DNA from: Acidobacteriaceae bacterium
GTDB taxonomy: Bacteria > Acidobacteriota > Terriglobia > Terriglobales > Acidobacteriaceae
Assembly (NCBI GenBank): GCA_003134995.1
Contig: PLDC01000025.1
Coordinates: 1-64,000, forward strand
Length of the DNA stretch: 64,000 bases
Reading direction: 5' to 3'
Made by a program: the position numbers and the translations under genes. This document shows, piece after piece, positions 1-8,326 of the stretch. The notes under the pieces were generated by a model, which made no database searches, was not told where the DNA came from, and saw nothing but the letters and a program-made list of their open reading frames with translations. Position 1 is the stretch's first letter. Each line of letters starts with the position of its first letter.

Positions 1-74
1 TTCGGGGCTTGTGGACAAGCGAGGGCAACACCCAAATCCTGATTCCAGTGCGGGAGTAATCTTTATGCTGTGCA

Positions 75-118
75 CCGCATAATGCCAGTAATGCGGAGTC
101 CGCTGTTATGCGGACTCC
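75..118. repeat. Palindromic end motif of the RIT element
   Basis: CCGCATAA (75-82) faces TAATGCGG (89-96) and TTATGCGG (106-113). A second pair of perfect 8-bp arms, GGAGTCCG (95-102) and CGGACTCC (111-118), is separated by 8 nt. A further CGCATAA occurs at 165-171 inside the end of the small recombinase gene. Clustered inverted copies of one word next to a recombinase gene are what a recombinase binding region looks like. That role is inferred. Confidence 0.5.
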
Positions 119-142
119 ACACCATGGAATGCTGGGTTGGCG

Positions 143-1162
143 TCATGGAATGGCTCCCTTACTTCGCATAATTGTGGGAGCCTTCAGCAAAGCGATAAGC
201 TGGTCTGTGGCCTTGAAGCGACCGGTGCGCAACTTTGGGGCAATCGCAGCTTCAAGAGTTTCCAGCTTCACGGTCGGGTCAGCGCGGGTATAGACCTCCG
301 TCGTTTGCACGCTGGAATGGCCAAGCCAAAGGGAGACCTTCCGCAGGTCTTTGGTAGCTTGGAGGATTGTCATCGCGCAGGTGTGCCGCAGGACGTGTGG
401 CGACACTCGCTTCGATGAAAGCGAAGCGCAACGCTTTTCTGCTGAACGGACGTGTTTCCTGAGGATGTATTCAAACCCGGCGCGAGTCATACATCCGTCG
501 CGGGCATTGAGAAACAGTTCTGGAGCCAGAACCTCCCCTCGGACAGACAGCCAAGCTCGCACCGCCGACGCGGTCTCTTTCCACAGCGGAATGCAACGCT
601 CTCTCCGGCCCTTGCCGTGAATCAACACGTTAGGCTCGGGTTGGAGTCTAACGTCAATGACGCGAACGCCCACCAGTTCTGACACTCGCAATCCACCGGC
701 AAAACAGAGGTGCAACATGGCGCGATCACGAATACCGACCCGGCGTGCTGGATCAGGAGCATCCAAAATGGATTGCATCTCCTGCGCCGTTAGGTGCCGG
801 ACGAGACGCACGTCTGTCTTCTTGGTGGGAATCGACAGAATGCAGCGAATCTGTTCGAGGGCGGACGGCAGTCGATACTCGATGTACCGCATGAACGACT
901 TGATCGCTGCCAACCGGATGTTTCTGGAACCAGCTCCGTTTCCTCGCGTCGCTTCCAGGTGATTCAGGAAGTCCACGATGAGCGGAGCATCTATATGTTC
1001 CACCTGCAACTGCGACGGCGTGATCTTTAGGCAGTTGCTCGCGTATTCAAAGAGAAGGCGGAAAGCGTGCGCGTAGGAGTCACATGTGTTCGGGCTGGCC
1101 TGACGCTCGACCGGCAACCGTTGTTGGAGGAAAGCTGCGATATGCGGCGCGATCGGAGTCAT
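143..1162 (-). CDS. Tyrosine recombinase, small RIT subunit (RitC-like)
   Basis: A 339-residue site-specific tyrosine recombinase. The N-terminal half is a SAM-like core-binding domain. The C-terminal catalytic domain has the expected residues: Arg in GGLRVSEL, the HxxR box HVLRHT, and the nucleophile Tyr in TTEVYTRAD after LGHSS. The start is the ATG at 1162, not the longer upstream frame, because it forms an ATGA overlap (1159-1162) with the stop of the preceding recombinase gene. It is the third gene of the trio and is presumably translated by coupling. All catalytic residues are intact, so it may be functional. The role of each RIT recombinase in strand exchange is not known. Confidence 0.9.
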   Translation of the reverse strand: MTPIAPHIAAFLQQRLPVERQASPNTCDSYAHAFRLLFEYASNCLKITPSQLQVEHIDAPLIVDFLNHLEATRGNGAGSRNIRLAAIKSFMRYIEYRLPSALEQIRCILSIPTKKTDVRLVRHLTAQEMQSILDAPDPARRVGIRDRAMLHLCFAGGLRVSELVGVRVIDVRLQPEPNVLIHGKGRRERCIPLWKETASAVRAWLSVRGEVLAPELFLNARDGCMTRAGFEYILRKHVRSAEKRCASLSSKRVSPHVLRHTCAMTILQATKDLRKVSLWLGHSSVQTTEVYTRADPTVKLETLEAAIAPKLRTGRFKATDQLIALLKAPTIMRSKGAIP

Positions 1163-2076
1163 GACCTGCCTCCCATGAAGTAGCGTTGGGAGGATTCGGC
1201 AATGTTCCTCATCAGTTCGGGCGTCGCTTCCAGATACCAATACGTGTCCGCGATGTCGCTGTGGCCGAGGTAAGTTGAGAGCGCTAACATGTGCCGTGTG
1301 ATTCGATCCCGATCATCGGGGCAGGTTTCCAGAGCTCTCACGGCAAAGGTGTGTCGCAACGCATGGATCGTGGGCCTCGGGAGACCCGGATGACGCGCAA
1401 GGCCGATCGTCTCTATAGTTCTGCGAAATGCAACGTAGGCGTCGTGCCGAAACAGCTTGTGTTTTCGCAAGCCAACGAACACGTGATCGTCGAAGGGGGC
1501 AAAGACGCGTCGCTTCGGCAGATAACGCTCCAAGGCAGCTTGTGTCGTCGCATGGAGCGGAAGCAATCGGCTTTTGCGGAATTTAGTATGTCGAATGACA
1601 AGACCATCCGCGGTGATGTCCTGCATCCGGAGATTGATTGCTTCCGACAGTCGCATGCCGGTACATGCTAATAGCCCGAAAAATGTGCTGTAGGTGAGAC
1701 CGCGATACTCCGGATTAGGGTATCGCCCCACACCAGATGCGGCTTGGACGAGGCGCTGAACGTCTTCTCTCAAATAAATGTAAGGAGTGCGCCGCGGTCG
1801 GTCCTCGCTGCCGAACACAGGAGGCGGCACTTCGTGACGTTGGTCCTCCGCACGCAGGTACCGCGCCAATCGAATCACCAATCCAAGCCGTCTGGCTCGC
1901 GTGCGAACGGAGGGCGTTGATCCCGCCCACTTTATTGCTGTTTCAGAGCAGACATGGTGTTGGCCCGCTGCGTCGGAAAACGCTGCGAACCCTCGCAACA
2001 GGTTGCCTGACCACTTCATTCCGAATCCCATGGCCCGGCGTACAGCCAGATACGCTTGCACGTCTTGACTCAACAT
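1159..2076 (-). CDS. Tyrosine recombinase, middle RIT subunit (RitB-like)
   Basis: A 305-residue tyrosine recombinase. The catalytic domain carries Arg in TGMRLSEAINL, HxxR in HALRHTF, and a C-terminal LGHSDIADTYWYLE block supplying the Tyr. The ATG at 2076 is preferred over an upstream in-frame codon because GGAGGTG sits about 8 nt upstream of it. It overlaps the stop of the large recombinase gene by 7 bp (2070-2076) and the next gene by 4 bp. The tight coupling suggests the three proteins are made together. It diverges clearly in sequence from its two neighbours, so this is not a recent tandem duplication. Confidence 0.9.
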   Translation of the reverse strand: MLSQDVQAYLAVRRAMGFGMKWSGNLLRGFAAFSDAAGQHHVCSETAIKWAGSTPSVRTRARRLGLVIRLARYLRAEDQRHEVPPPVFGSEDRPRRTPYIYLREDVQRLVQAASGVGRYPNPEYRGLTYSTFFGLLACTGMRLSEAINLRMQDITADGLVIRHTKFRKSRLLPLHATTQAALERYLPKRRVFAPFDDHVFVGLRKHKLFRHDAYVAFRRTIETIGLARHPGLPRPTIHALRHTFAVRALETCPDDRDRITRHMLALSTYLGHSDIADTYWYLEATPELMRNIAESSQRYFMGGRS

Positions 2077-3320
2077 GCCTTCACCTCCGGCCACGGCTGC
2101 GCTACCTGGCGCAGCGTGATGACATCCACTTTGGCGTAAATCTCCGTAGTCGCGATGGAACGGTGGCGGAGCACACCAGCGATCTCCTGCAGGGACACTC
2201 CTTGCCGTAGCATAGAGCTGGCAACCGAGTGGCGGAGAATGTGAGCTGCCCCTCGCTTCGGGCAGTTGATGCCGGTGCGGCGCATCGCACGAGCAACGAG
2301 TATCGAAATCGCAGTGGAATCAGTGAAGGCCCCATACGGAGCCGATGATCGGACAAACACTGCATCAGTGTCAGCTTGGGGGCGATGGTCTTTGATGTAA
2401 GCCGCCAGCGCATCTCCAACCTCTTGGGTCAGTGGCAATACGGTTTGGCGGCGTCCCTTTCCTGAAACCCGGATCATCCCTTCTCTCCAATCGAGGTCGT
2501 CGAGCCGAAGCTGAACAATATCGCTCGCCCGAAGCCCCAGGCGTGCGAGCAAGAGAAGAATCGCTCGGTTTCGCCTTCCGAGCGAAGTCGCCAGATCGGG
2601 CGACGCGATGACCTGTTCGACCTGATCGGCTTGTAAATAGAATGGCAAAGCAGAGAGCCGCCAATGGGCGAAAGTTGGGATTGAAGCATAAAGATACTCG
2701 GGGCACCTTCCCTGCGAGATCAGGAAGCGAAGCAACATGCGGATGGCGCAGATGCACTTTCTCGCAGAGGCCCATCCCGAGTGCTGACTCTTCTCCAAGA
2801 CAAACTGCCGCAGGTTTTTCGCGTCATACCTGCTTGGATCTTCGCCGAGTTTCTTGATTAAGGCGCCCAGTTCGAAGCTGTAAATGGAAAGAGTGGCGTT
2901 AGAGACCCCGCGTTGCCGGCGCATCCAGTCACAGAAGAGCACTAACAGGGGCGATTCCGGCACGCGCTCACGAGAAGTTGGAGCCGTGGCTATGCCAGCG
3001 TGCCGCAGATAGCGAAAGAAAAGACCCACGCTGTACTTCTGCCGCTCGGGTTTCACCGGCGGCCGGTGTCCCTGGCATCGGCATCGTTTTAAGTGACTGA
3101 GGAACTCTCCGGCAAATCGTTCCTCAATCGCCCTGATCGACAGTCCTCGATGACCCATCCAATGAATGAAGTGTTCGGCTGCCCGGATGTGTTTGCGAGC
3201 GGCAACCCATTGATAGCGGCTCTGGCAAAGCGTTTGGGCGAACCCTTCGAGCAGATGACCACCGGTGCTACTGCGCAGTTGCTCGATACGCGATGGCCGC
3301 CTGAAATAGCGAACCAGCAT
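2070..3320 (-). CDS. Tyrosine recombinase, large RIT subunit (RitA-like)
   Basis: A 416-residue tyrosine recombinase and the first gene of the trio. It has an extended N-terminal region of about 100 residues ahead of the core-binding domain, then a catalytic domain with Arg in LGLRASDIVQL, HxxR in HILRHSV, and Tyr in ATTEIYAKVD after LRHRS. The start at 3320 (MLVRYF) is chosen over an upstream frame because AAGGAGGG lies about 8 nt before it. A promoter would have to lie in 3321-3537, a stretch with no other gene. All four catalytic signatures are present. Confidence 0.9.
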   Translation of the reverse strand: MLVRYFRRPSRIEQLRSSTGGHLLEGFAQTLCQSRYQWVAARKHIRAAEHFIHWMGHRGLSIRAIEERFAGEFLSHLKRCRCQGHRPPVKPERQKYSVGLFFRYLRHAGIATAPTSRERVPESPLLVLFCDWMRRQRGVSNATLSIYSFELGALIKKLGEDPSRYDAKNLRQFVLEKSQHSGWASARKCICAIRMLLRFLISQGRCPEYLYASIPTFAHWRLSALPFYLQADQVEQVIASPDLATSLGRRNRAILLLLARLGLRASDIVQLRLDDLDWREGMIRVSGKGRRQTVLPLTQEVGDALAAYIKDHRPQADTDAVFVRSSAPYGAFTDSTAISILVARAMRRTGINCPKRGAAHILRHSVASSMLRQGVSLQEIAGVLRHRSIATTEIYAKVDVITLRQVAQPWPEVKAC

Positions 3321-3536
3321 GATGTTCCCCCTCCTTGGGAGCATCATGATTATGTGTGATAGCCGAGACTTGACGTTACACGCGCTGTTGTGAGGACGAA
3401 ACGGAACTGTCGGACTCGGCTGAACCTCAATTTCCGGTTTGCCCGTAATCCGCCCAGAATGATGCCAAGTGCGGAGATCGTTTCCGACAAGCCGACTTAT
3501 TTAGGATGAATCCGGAGTTTTTGATCGTTTCGCTCG

Positions 3537-4253
3537 TTATTCAATTCCTTGATCATGGGTCTGCCACTGGTCCCAGCGATGTTGATTGATCCCTTTGAGC
3601 GGAAGCCAAACAGCCATGCCGAGCATGGCCAGGAACATGGGACTCGCAAAGAACATGGAATCGTATTGTGGAATGAGCAAAGTGCACAGGTTCTTGAGAA
3701 CGAATCCTGCGCCGCCAAGCAGCAATAAGATTCCAAGCACACGTGAAAGATACCCGGAGCGCAAAAACAGGTATCCGCGCAGCATGGTCTCGGCTCCGTA
3801 AAACCCGGCAAATATGTTGAAGACGGTCCCGTAGAGCTTGAGACAAACATAAGCAAAAGCAGTACGAGCGTCCGGACTGAGGGCCGCGGCGAAGTGCACG
3901 TCCAACTGTGGTAAAGCGGCGAAATAGTAGAAGATTTCGCCAACGGCAAATGTGGCGGTGCCAAACAAGCCGAAGAAAGCTGCGATGAGGGACAGCGGGC
4001 GGCTGACCGGGCGGAGTAGTAGATAGAAGATGGCCGTCAGAGAAAGGTCGCACGCGGCCTCAACCATGTAGGAAACAAAGCCGGCTCGGAACAAACCGAG
4101 CGAAGCGGCGACTTTCAAGCCGGTTTCATGAAAATCGCCTGGCATGATGAGCTTTCCCGGGACGAACGCCTCACCGAATCCTCCGGCGAAAAGGGAAATA
4201 AGAACCAGTACACCAGCCACTCGCGCATACCGTTGTGCCTCGATTGAGTTCAT
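3537..4253 (-). CDS. DUF4386-type multi-pass membrane protein
   Basis: A 238-residue integral membrane protein with about six hydrophobic segments. The N-terminal pattern ARVAGVLVLISLFAGG, followed by a FVPGKLIMPGD block, resembles the DUF4386 family, whose function is unknown. The ATG at 4253 is preferred over the longer frame because a GGAGCG motif precedes it and the encoded N-terminus (MNSIEAQRYARVAG) then starts just before the first membrane segment. It stands alone, with the RIT element on one side and small ORFs on the other. No catalytic motif is visible. Confidence 0.8.
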   Translation of the reverse strand: MNSIEAQRYARVAGVLVLISLFAGGFGEAFVPGKLIMPGDFHETGLKVAASLGLFRAGFVSYMVEAACDLSLTAIFYLLLRPVSRPLSLIAAFFGLFGTATFAVGEIFYYFAALPQLDVHFAAALSPDARTAFAYVCLKLYGTVFNIFAGFYGAETMLRGYLFLRSGYLSRVLGILLLLGGAGFVLKNLCTLLIPQYDSMFFASPMFLAMLGMAVWLPLKGINQHRWDQWQTHDQGIE

Positions 4254-4605
4254 TATTCGCTCCGCGATTACCGGCATTGTACGCGGAAGAGTCATGAGAA
4301 GTCCGTGCCGGATAAATCCTGAGAGACGCCGTGTCGGCAGCAAAAGTGGGCGGTCCCGATAACGCGCTTCTCGTCATCAACGCCCGAATTGTCGGCAATA
4401 CGGAAGTTGGGTTCCTGCTAGCTGGTTGTCGCGCATCGCGAGAGCGATTCAATCGGTCAGACAGTCAAGTCAAGTTCAGGCTATTGCAGATTATGCGAAG
4501 CTGTCACTCTCTAACGATCGGCCCATCATTTTGTCCTTAAAGAAGTTCATCCTCTCCTACGGTGCCAGTACTCTGCATAAAGATGCCCTCCGCATTATAA
4601 TCTTC
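4254..4605. other. Intergenic stretch, nothing convincing
   Basis: About 350 bp between the divergent DUF4386 gene and a small ORF. It should contain both promoters, but I see no clear -35/-10 pair, hairpin or repeat. Open frames here lack ribosome binding sites. Confidence 0.4.
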
Positions 4606-4842
4606 ATGGATCATCAACAGCCACCGGCTCGGACCCTGCTTGGAAGCCTTATTTCTACCTTTTCCAGATCCCGCCGGCTCGAAGATCGCATACGCACACT
4701 GTCTGCTCAGGCCGTGGATACGAGCGACCTCTCCGACTTGTCCGTAATCCTTGAACAGCTCACTGCCGCGCTCCATGACCACATCGACCGGCTGCGAAAA
4801 CTGGCAGCCGCCCGACCTATCCCGCCCGAACGGCGCCATTAG
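4606..4842 (+). CDS. Small hypothetical protein
   Basis: A 78-residue ORF starting MDHQQPPARTLLGSLI, charged and probably helical (RRLEDRIRTLSAQ, then a Leu-rich LHDHIDRLRKLAA segment). It is not recognised. The start is the first ATG of a longer frame that otherwise begins with TTG. There is no good ribosome binding site, so this call is weak. It precedes another very small ORF on the same strand. Confidence 0.35.
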   Translation: MDHQQPPARTLLGSLISTFSRSRRLEDRIRTLSAQAVDTSDLSDLSVILEQLTAALHDHIDRLRKLAAARPIPPERRH

Positions 4843-4927
4843 ATAAATTCTTTTTTAAATCGTTCGACGTCGAACATACCAACTAGGGTGAATACTGTAA
4901 TACTGCGCGGTCGCACGGCAAGTCCTC

Positions 4928-5089
4928 ATGAAGAAAGACGAGAGTGACCGGATCCACGAGCTCTGTTCACTGATCGCGGTGGAACAAGACCGCAAGAAAT
5001 TCCTCACTCTGGTCGAAGAACTAAACCGCCTCTTGTCCGCCCAGCACGGGCGCCTGCAGGGCGCTCGGGACAAGGAAGAAGAGGACTAG
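4928..5089 (+). CDS. Very small conserved-looking protein (53 aa)
   Basis: The ATG at 4928 opens a 53-residue frame: MKKDESDRIHELCSLIAVEQ, then DRKKFLTLVEELNRLL, then an acidic tail. The pattern of a Cys-containing helix followed by an E(x)FL.LVEELNRLL helix resembles small uncharacterised proteins common in Acidobacteria. That is from memory, not a search. Upstream bases carry no strong Shine-Dalgarno. It ends about 50 bp before the structured element at 5138. Cytoplasmic and likely helical; function unknown. Confidence 0.5.
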   Translation: MKKDESDRIHELCSLIAVEQDRKKFLTLVEELNRLLSAQHGRLQGARDKEEED

Positions 5090-5137
5090 GCCCATGTGCG
5101 TTCAACCTAATCGTAGGTATCGGCATTAGAGGAAATT

Positions 5138-5215
5138 AATAATCGGCAGCCCCGTTCGGGGTGTAAGTAAGTTACGGCAGGCTTTCTTTCTGTCGTTTCT
5201 ACCCTGCCGATTATT
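5138..5215 (+). ncRNA. Candidate structured RNA or leader upstream of Crp/Fnr gene
   Basis: A closing stem of 12 perfect pairs joins 5138-5149 to 5204-5215 (AATAATCGGCAG with CTGCCGATTATT). Inside are three smaller hairpins: CCCC(GTTC)GGGG at 5150-5161; GTAA/TTAC at 5163-5175; and ACGGCAG/CTGTCGT at 5174-5180 and 5190-5196, closing a 9-nt loop. The last two share bases 5174-5175, so they compete slightly. The overall shape is a multi-branched junction about 80 nt before the Crp/Fnr start. It could be a cis-regulatory RNA, a small RNA, or only a palindromic repeat. No known riboswitch class is recognised. Confidence 0.4.
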
Positions 5216-5293
5216 CGAGTTTGAATGAAATTACCGTCGTAACTGCAGTTTTTTTCCGAGTTAAGCCGAAGAATCCATCGCATCCAAGCGCGT

Positions 5294-6091
5294 ATGGACC
5301 TCGGAACTCTTGCGAAGGAAAACACAATCGCCAAAAGACGAAACAAACTGGCCAGGCTCTCTGCGCTCCATTCGGGCGACCGCTCTGATGCTGAGGGAAA
5401 GGCGGTGAGCAACGTCATTCTCCTCTCGCTGCCGGATGAGGAATACAACTTAATCCGGCCACATCTTGAGCCTACGGATCTTCCACAATACGAAATTCTG
5501 GAGGAGCCTGGAGAGAAGATCGATTTCACGTATTTCTTGAACGATGGCATGGTCTCGGTGGTGGCTCTTAGCCAGGATGGAAGAAGCGTCGAGGTCGGCA
5601 TCGTCGGCAAAGAGGGGATGGTAGGAACTTCGCTGATGGCTGGGCTGCAACGGGGCACGTTTCGGTCGATCGTGCAGATGGCGGGAAGCGGAGTGCGCCT
5701 CAGTGCGCGCGTTTTTCAGGATGTCCTGGAATGTGCTCCCACGCTCCGCGCGGAACTCAACCGCTTCGCCCTGATGCACGGAATGCAGACTGCGCAACTT
5801 GCCGCATGCAACCGCCTGCATGAGATCGAGCAGCGCCTATCCCGCTGGCTGCTCATGTGTCAGGACCGGATGGATTCTCCGCTGCTTCCACTGACACACG
5901 AGTTTTTGGCGCAGATGCTCGGTACCGGCCGTCCTAGCGTGAGTCTTGCGGCAGGAGCCTTGGGAAGCGCCGGGCTGATTGAAAATATGCGCGGCACGGT
6001 GAAGATACTGAATCGCAAAAGCCTCGAGCAGACCGCTTGCGAATGCTATCAGGTGATACAGCACTTTAATGGCGGCCTGGGGTTGAAATAA
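5294..6091 (+). CDS. Crp/Fnr family transcriptional regulator
   Basis: A 265-residue regulator. Residues about 45-160 form a cyclic-nucleotide-binding-type beta barrel (LPDEEYNLIRPHLEP, VEVGIVGKEGMVG). A long dimerisation helix follows (RLHEIEQRLSRWLLM), then a winged helix-turn-helix at about 195-250 (LTHEFLAQMLGTGRPSVS). The barrel lacks the usual cAMP phosphate-binding Arg-Ser pair and has no Cys cluster for an Fe-S centre, so the ligand is unknown. The ATG at 5294 adds about 40 residues before the barrel; a later start is possible. The structured element at 5138-5215 lies in its leader region. It probably acts on promoters elsewhere. Confidence 0.88.
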   Translation: MDLGTLAKENTIAKRRNKLARLSALHSGDRSDAEGKAVSNVILLSLPDEEYNLIRPHLEPTDLPQYEILEEPGEKIDFTYFLNDGMVSVVALSQDGRSVEVGIVGKEGMVGTSLMAGLQRGTFRSIVQMAGSGVRLSARVFQDVLECAPTLRAELNRFALMHGMQTAQLAACNRLHEIEQRLSRWLLMCQDRMDSPLLPLTHEFLAQMLGTGRPSVSLAAGALGSAGLIENMRGTVKILNRKSLEQTACECYQVIQHFNGGLGLK

Positions 6092-6152
6092 TTAGTTCCT
6101 GAAATAGCTACTTTCGGTTGTTCGCGTTTCAATTCGCAGTGAGCGGAGGAGC

Positions 6153-6359
6153 ATGAAGAAGGCGGAATTGTCAATCAAGCCTGTGCCCAGTGGCGATCCT
6201 TTTCTGAAAGGTACTTGCTCTATTTGCCCAAATGTAACTTTCGTCCTGGTCGGCGACATTGCTGAAAACCGCCAGCTCATGCAACAGATGTTCGACAAGC
6301 ATCTCAACGAGGTGCACGGTCGCGAGCGCCAATCGCGGAGAGAATCAACAAAGGCCTGA
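6153..6359 (+). CDS. Small protein with a CxxC...H-x4-H putative zinc site
   Basis: A 68-residue protein. Residues about 22-25 give C-S-I-C and residues about 49-55 give H-x4-H at the end of a helix (MFDKHLNEVHG), a possible C2H2-like metal site. The start is supported by GCGGAGGAGC just upstream of the ATG. It follows the Crp/Fnr gene on the same strand by about 60 bp. Function not recognised; small cytoplasmic metal-binding protein is an inference. Confidence 0.6.
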   Translation: MKKAELSIKPVPSGDPFLKGTCSICPNVTFVLVGDIAENRQLMQQMFDKHLNEVHGRERQSRRESTKA

Positions 6360-6469
6360 CAGCTTACTCCTTGTGCTCTCCGTCGAGACAGCGAACAATA
6401 AAATCCGCGCACGCGCCCAGCGGCGCTTATCGCTTCATGCCTCGCCTGCGTTACACTATCTCGCCACGC

Positions 6470-8236
6470 ATGCCGACACTTTCCAGCGATTCCAAGGAGA
6501 AAAATTCTGAGGAGCATGATCCCGACCATCTCCTTATCGACCTGGAAGCCGTAAAGAACCGCTTCGACTCGAACTCTGCCGGCCTCGTCGCTAAACTCCT
6601 CTCGCAACTCTCGAAGCTCCAACTCGACCCTCACCAGCTCATCCGTTTCCACGAGTGTCTGCTATTTCTCCGAGCTTTCCCCAGCGGGCCGTCGCTAATC
6701 CCGCGCGTCGAAAATCTCCTCAGCACTTTTCACCGGCGTATCGAGAAACTTCGCGCCCTCCATGCCGGCATGTCGGTGTTCGATGATTTCGATACTTCCG
6801 GCATCGCCGGCACCGTCATGCAGGACACTCTCTCCTTCGACGTAGCGCAGTGGCTAACGCGCCGCATTCCGCACAACGTGGAGATTGCGTGGGACGATTA
6901 CTGGGACGACTATCAAGCCGAGCGAGCCCGCGGCACCGTCTGGCCGCGTTTCATTCCGCTCCTCGAGGAGGACGCAGACGTTGAAGCCAACATCCCATGG
7001 CAGAGCTGGCTCGACAATGCCCGAGGCCGTCATAACGCGCTTTGCTGGCTCATCAACCGCTTCGCGCAACTTCCACTCCCAGACCGTCAACGCGCTGAAC
7101 TTTACGACTCACTTCATCTTCCACTGCGTTGGAAGCTGGAAAACCTGAAGCTCTCCCGCACGCGCAACTGGGCGCGTCCCCGGCGCTTCTACTTTCATGA
7201 TGCTCCACTCATCCAGCGCGGCGAAGTTTCTCTCGCTGACGAGCTAGCCCAACCTGCGCTCAAGCTCGAAAAGCTCTCGCGCGCCGCGGGAGAATCGGTG
7301 ATGCAAGCGATCCGCGAAGTTATGGTTGTTCGTTACCGCGAACTCTATGGCACCACTCTCGGTGACCCGCGCACGGTGGTCCGCGCCGACCTGGGCCGCG
7401 GCGTGGTGATGCACTTCTGGGGGTTGCCGCCCGCGCGCCGTCTCCCGCTGCGCGCCTACATCGCTGGATATACCCTTAAGAATGGCGTGCCCATCAACTA
7501 CGTCGAAGCCATCGGACTCTGCGAGTGGATCGAGGTCGGCTTCAATACTTTTTATACGTATCGCCAGGGAGAAACCGCCTGGATTTACGCGCAGGCTCTG
7601 CGCTGCCTTCGCACTCTCACCGATGCGAAATGCATTTCGATTTATCCCTATCAGATCGGGCAGAACAACGATGAAGCCATCGACTCCGGGGCTTTTTGGT
7701 TTTATCGCAAGCTGGGGTTCCGCCCTGGACGCGCCGATCTGCGGGCATTGTGTGAACGGGAAGAGAAAAAAATCTCTTCGAATCCGAAATACCGAACCGC
7801 GCCCCGGACACTGAAGCGTCTTGCCGAAGCTCACATGTTTTATGAGTTGCCCGAGACGAAGTCAGCGTCGTATGGAAGCGGCGACTGGGATAAATTCTCT
7901 TCACGCAATCTCGGATTTATCGTCAACCAGCGCATGGCGCGGCAGTTCGACGGCGACAGCCAGAAGATACGAGATGCCTCCGCAGCGGCCGTCGCTCGGA
8001 CTCTTCGCATCGACGCAGCGCGCTGGACTCCGTTACAGCAGCAAGCGCTCGAAAACTGGTCGCTGATTCTCGCGCTCATTCCAAACCTCAACCGCTGGCT
8101 GCCGGACGAAAAGCGGCAGCTAGTCAAAATCATTCAATCTAAATCCGCGGCCAGCGAAATGCCCTACCTGCGCCAGACACACCGTCATTCGCGCCTCAGA
8201 GCCGAACTGCTCCGGCTGGGATCACGCGCCTCGTAA
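6470..8236 (+). CDS. Uncharacterised 588-aa protein with a possible GNAT-like C-terminal region
   Basis: I do not recognise the family. The N-terminal third is helical and charged. The middle region carries YRELYGTTLGDP, then LGRGVVMHFWGLPP and a YVEAIGLCEWIEVGFNT block. Around residues 380-430 is IYPYQIGQNNDEAIDSGAFW followed by FYRKLGFRP, which resembles the acetyl-CoA-binding end of GNAT acetyltransferases (A..FYRKLGF). The start is uncertain: the frame is open further upstream, and ATGs at 6437 and 6470 both lack a good ribosome binding site. A strong hairpin terminator follows. No signal peptide or membrane segment is evident. Confidence 0.7.
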   Translation: MPTLSSDSKEKNSEEHDPDHLLIDLEAVKNRFDSNSAGLVAKLLSQLSKLQLDPHQLIRFHECLLFLRAFPSGPSLIPRVENLLSTFHRRIEKLRALHAGMSVFDDFDTSGIAGTVMQDTLSFDVAQWLTRRIPHNVEIAWDDYWDDYQAERARGTVWPRFIPLLEEDADVEANIPWQSWLDNARGRHNALCWLINRFAQLPLPDRQRAELYDSLHLPLRWKLENLKLSRTRNWARPRRFYFHDAPLIQRGEVSLADELAQPALKLEKLSRAAGESVMQAIREVMVVRYRELYGTTLGDPRTVVRADLGRGVVMHFWGLPPARRLPLRAYIAGYTLKNGVPINYVEAIGLCEWIEVGFNTFYTYRQGETAWIYAQALRCLRTLTDAKCISIYPYQIGQNNDEAIDSGAFWFYRKLGFRPGRADLRALCEREEKKISSNPKYRTAPRTLKRLAEAHMFYELPETKSASYGSGDWDKFSSRNLGFIVNQRMARQFDGDSQKIRDASAAAVARTLRIDAARWTPLQQQALENWSLILALIPNLNRWLPDEKRQLVKIIQSKSAASEMPYLRQTHRHSRLRAELLRLGSRAS

Positions 8237-8258
8237 CGGTTCTACATGCAAACGGAAA

Positions 8259-8296
8259 GGCCGGAGAAGGGAAGTCGGTTCCCTTTTTCTCCGGCC
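8259..8296. terminator. Convergent hairpin terminator
   Basis: GGCCGGAGAAGGGAA (8259-8273) pairs with TTCCCTTTTTCTCCGGCC (8279-8296), leaving a 3-nt bulge and a 5-nt loop. It sits between the 3' ends of two convergent genes and contains a T-run on the plus strand, so it may terminate both. Confidence 0.7.
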
Positions 8297-8326
8297 GTTC
8301 GAAAACCAATACCTGAAAGTCGCGCC

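Larger units (their letters stand above)
75..3320 (-). mobile_element. Recombinase-in-trio (RIT) element
   Basis: Three different tyrosine recombinase genes lie head to tail with start/stop overlaps, in the order large (416 aa), medium (305 aa), small (339 aa). This is the gene order and overlap of RIT elements. Past the last gene, bases 75-118 hold an inverted motif: CCGCATAA at 75-82, TAATGCGG at 89-96 and TTATGCGG at 106-113, plus GGAGTCCG/CGGACTCC arms at 95-102 and 111-118. A terminal inverted repeat is expected for RITs, but I could not match this convincingly to the other side (3360-3500, where only short resemblances such as CGGACTC at 3412 occur). The outer boundaries are therefore provisional. 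No cargo gene is seen inside. Confidence 0.75.
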
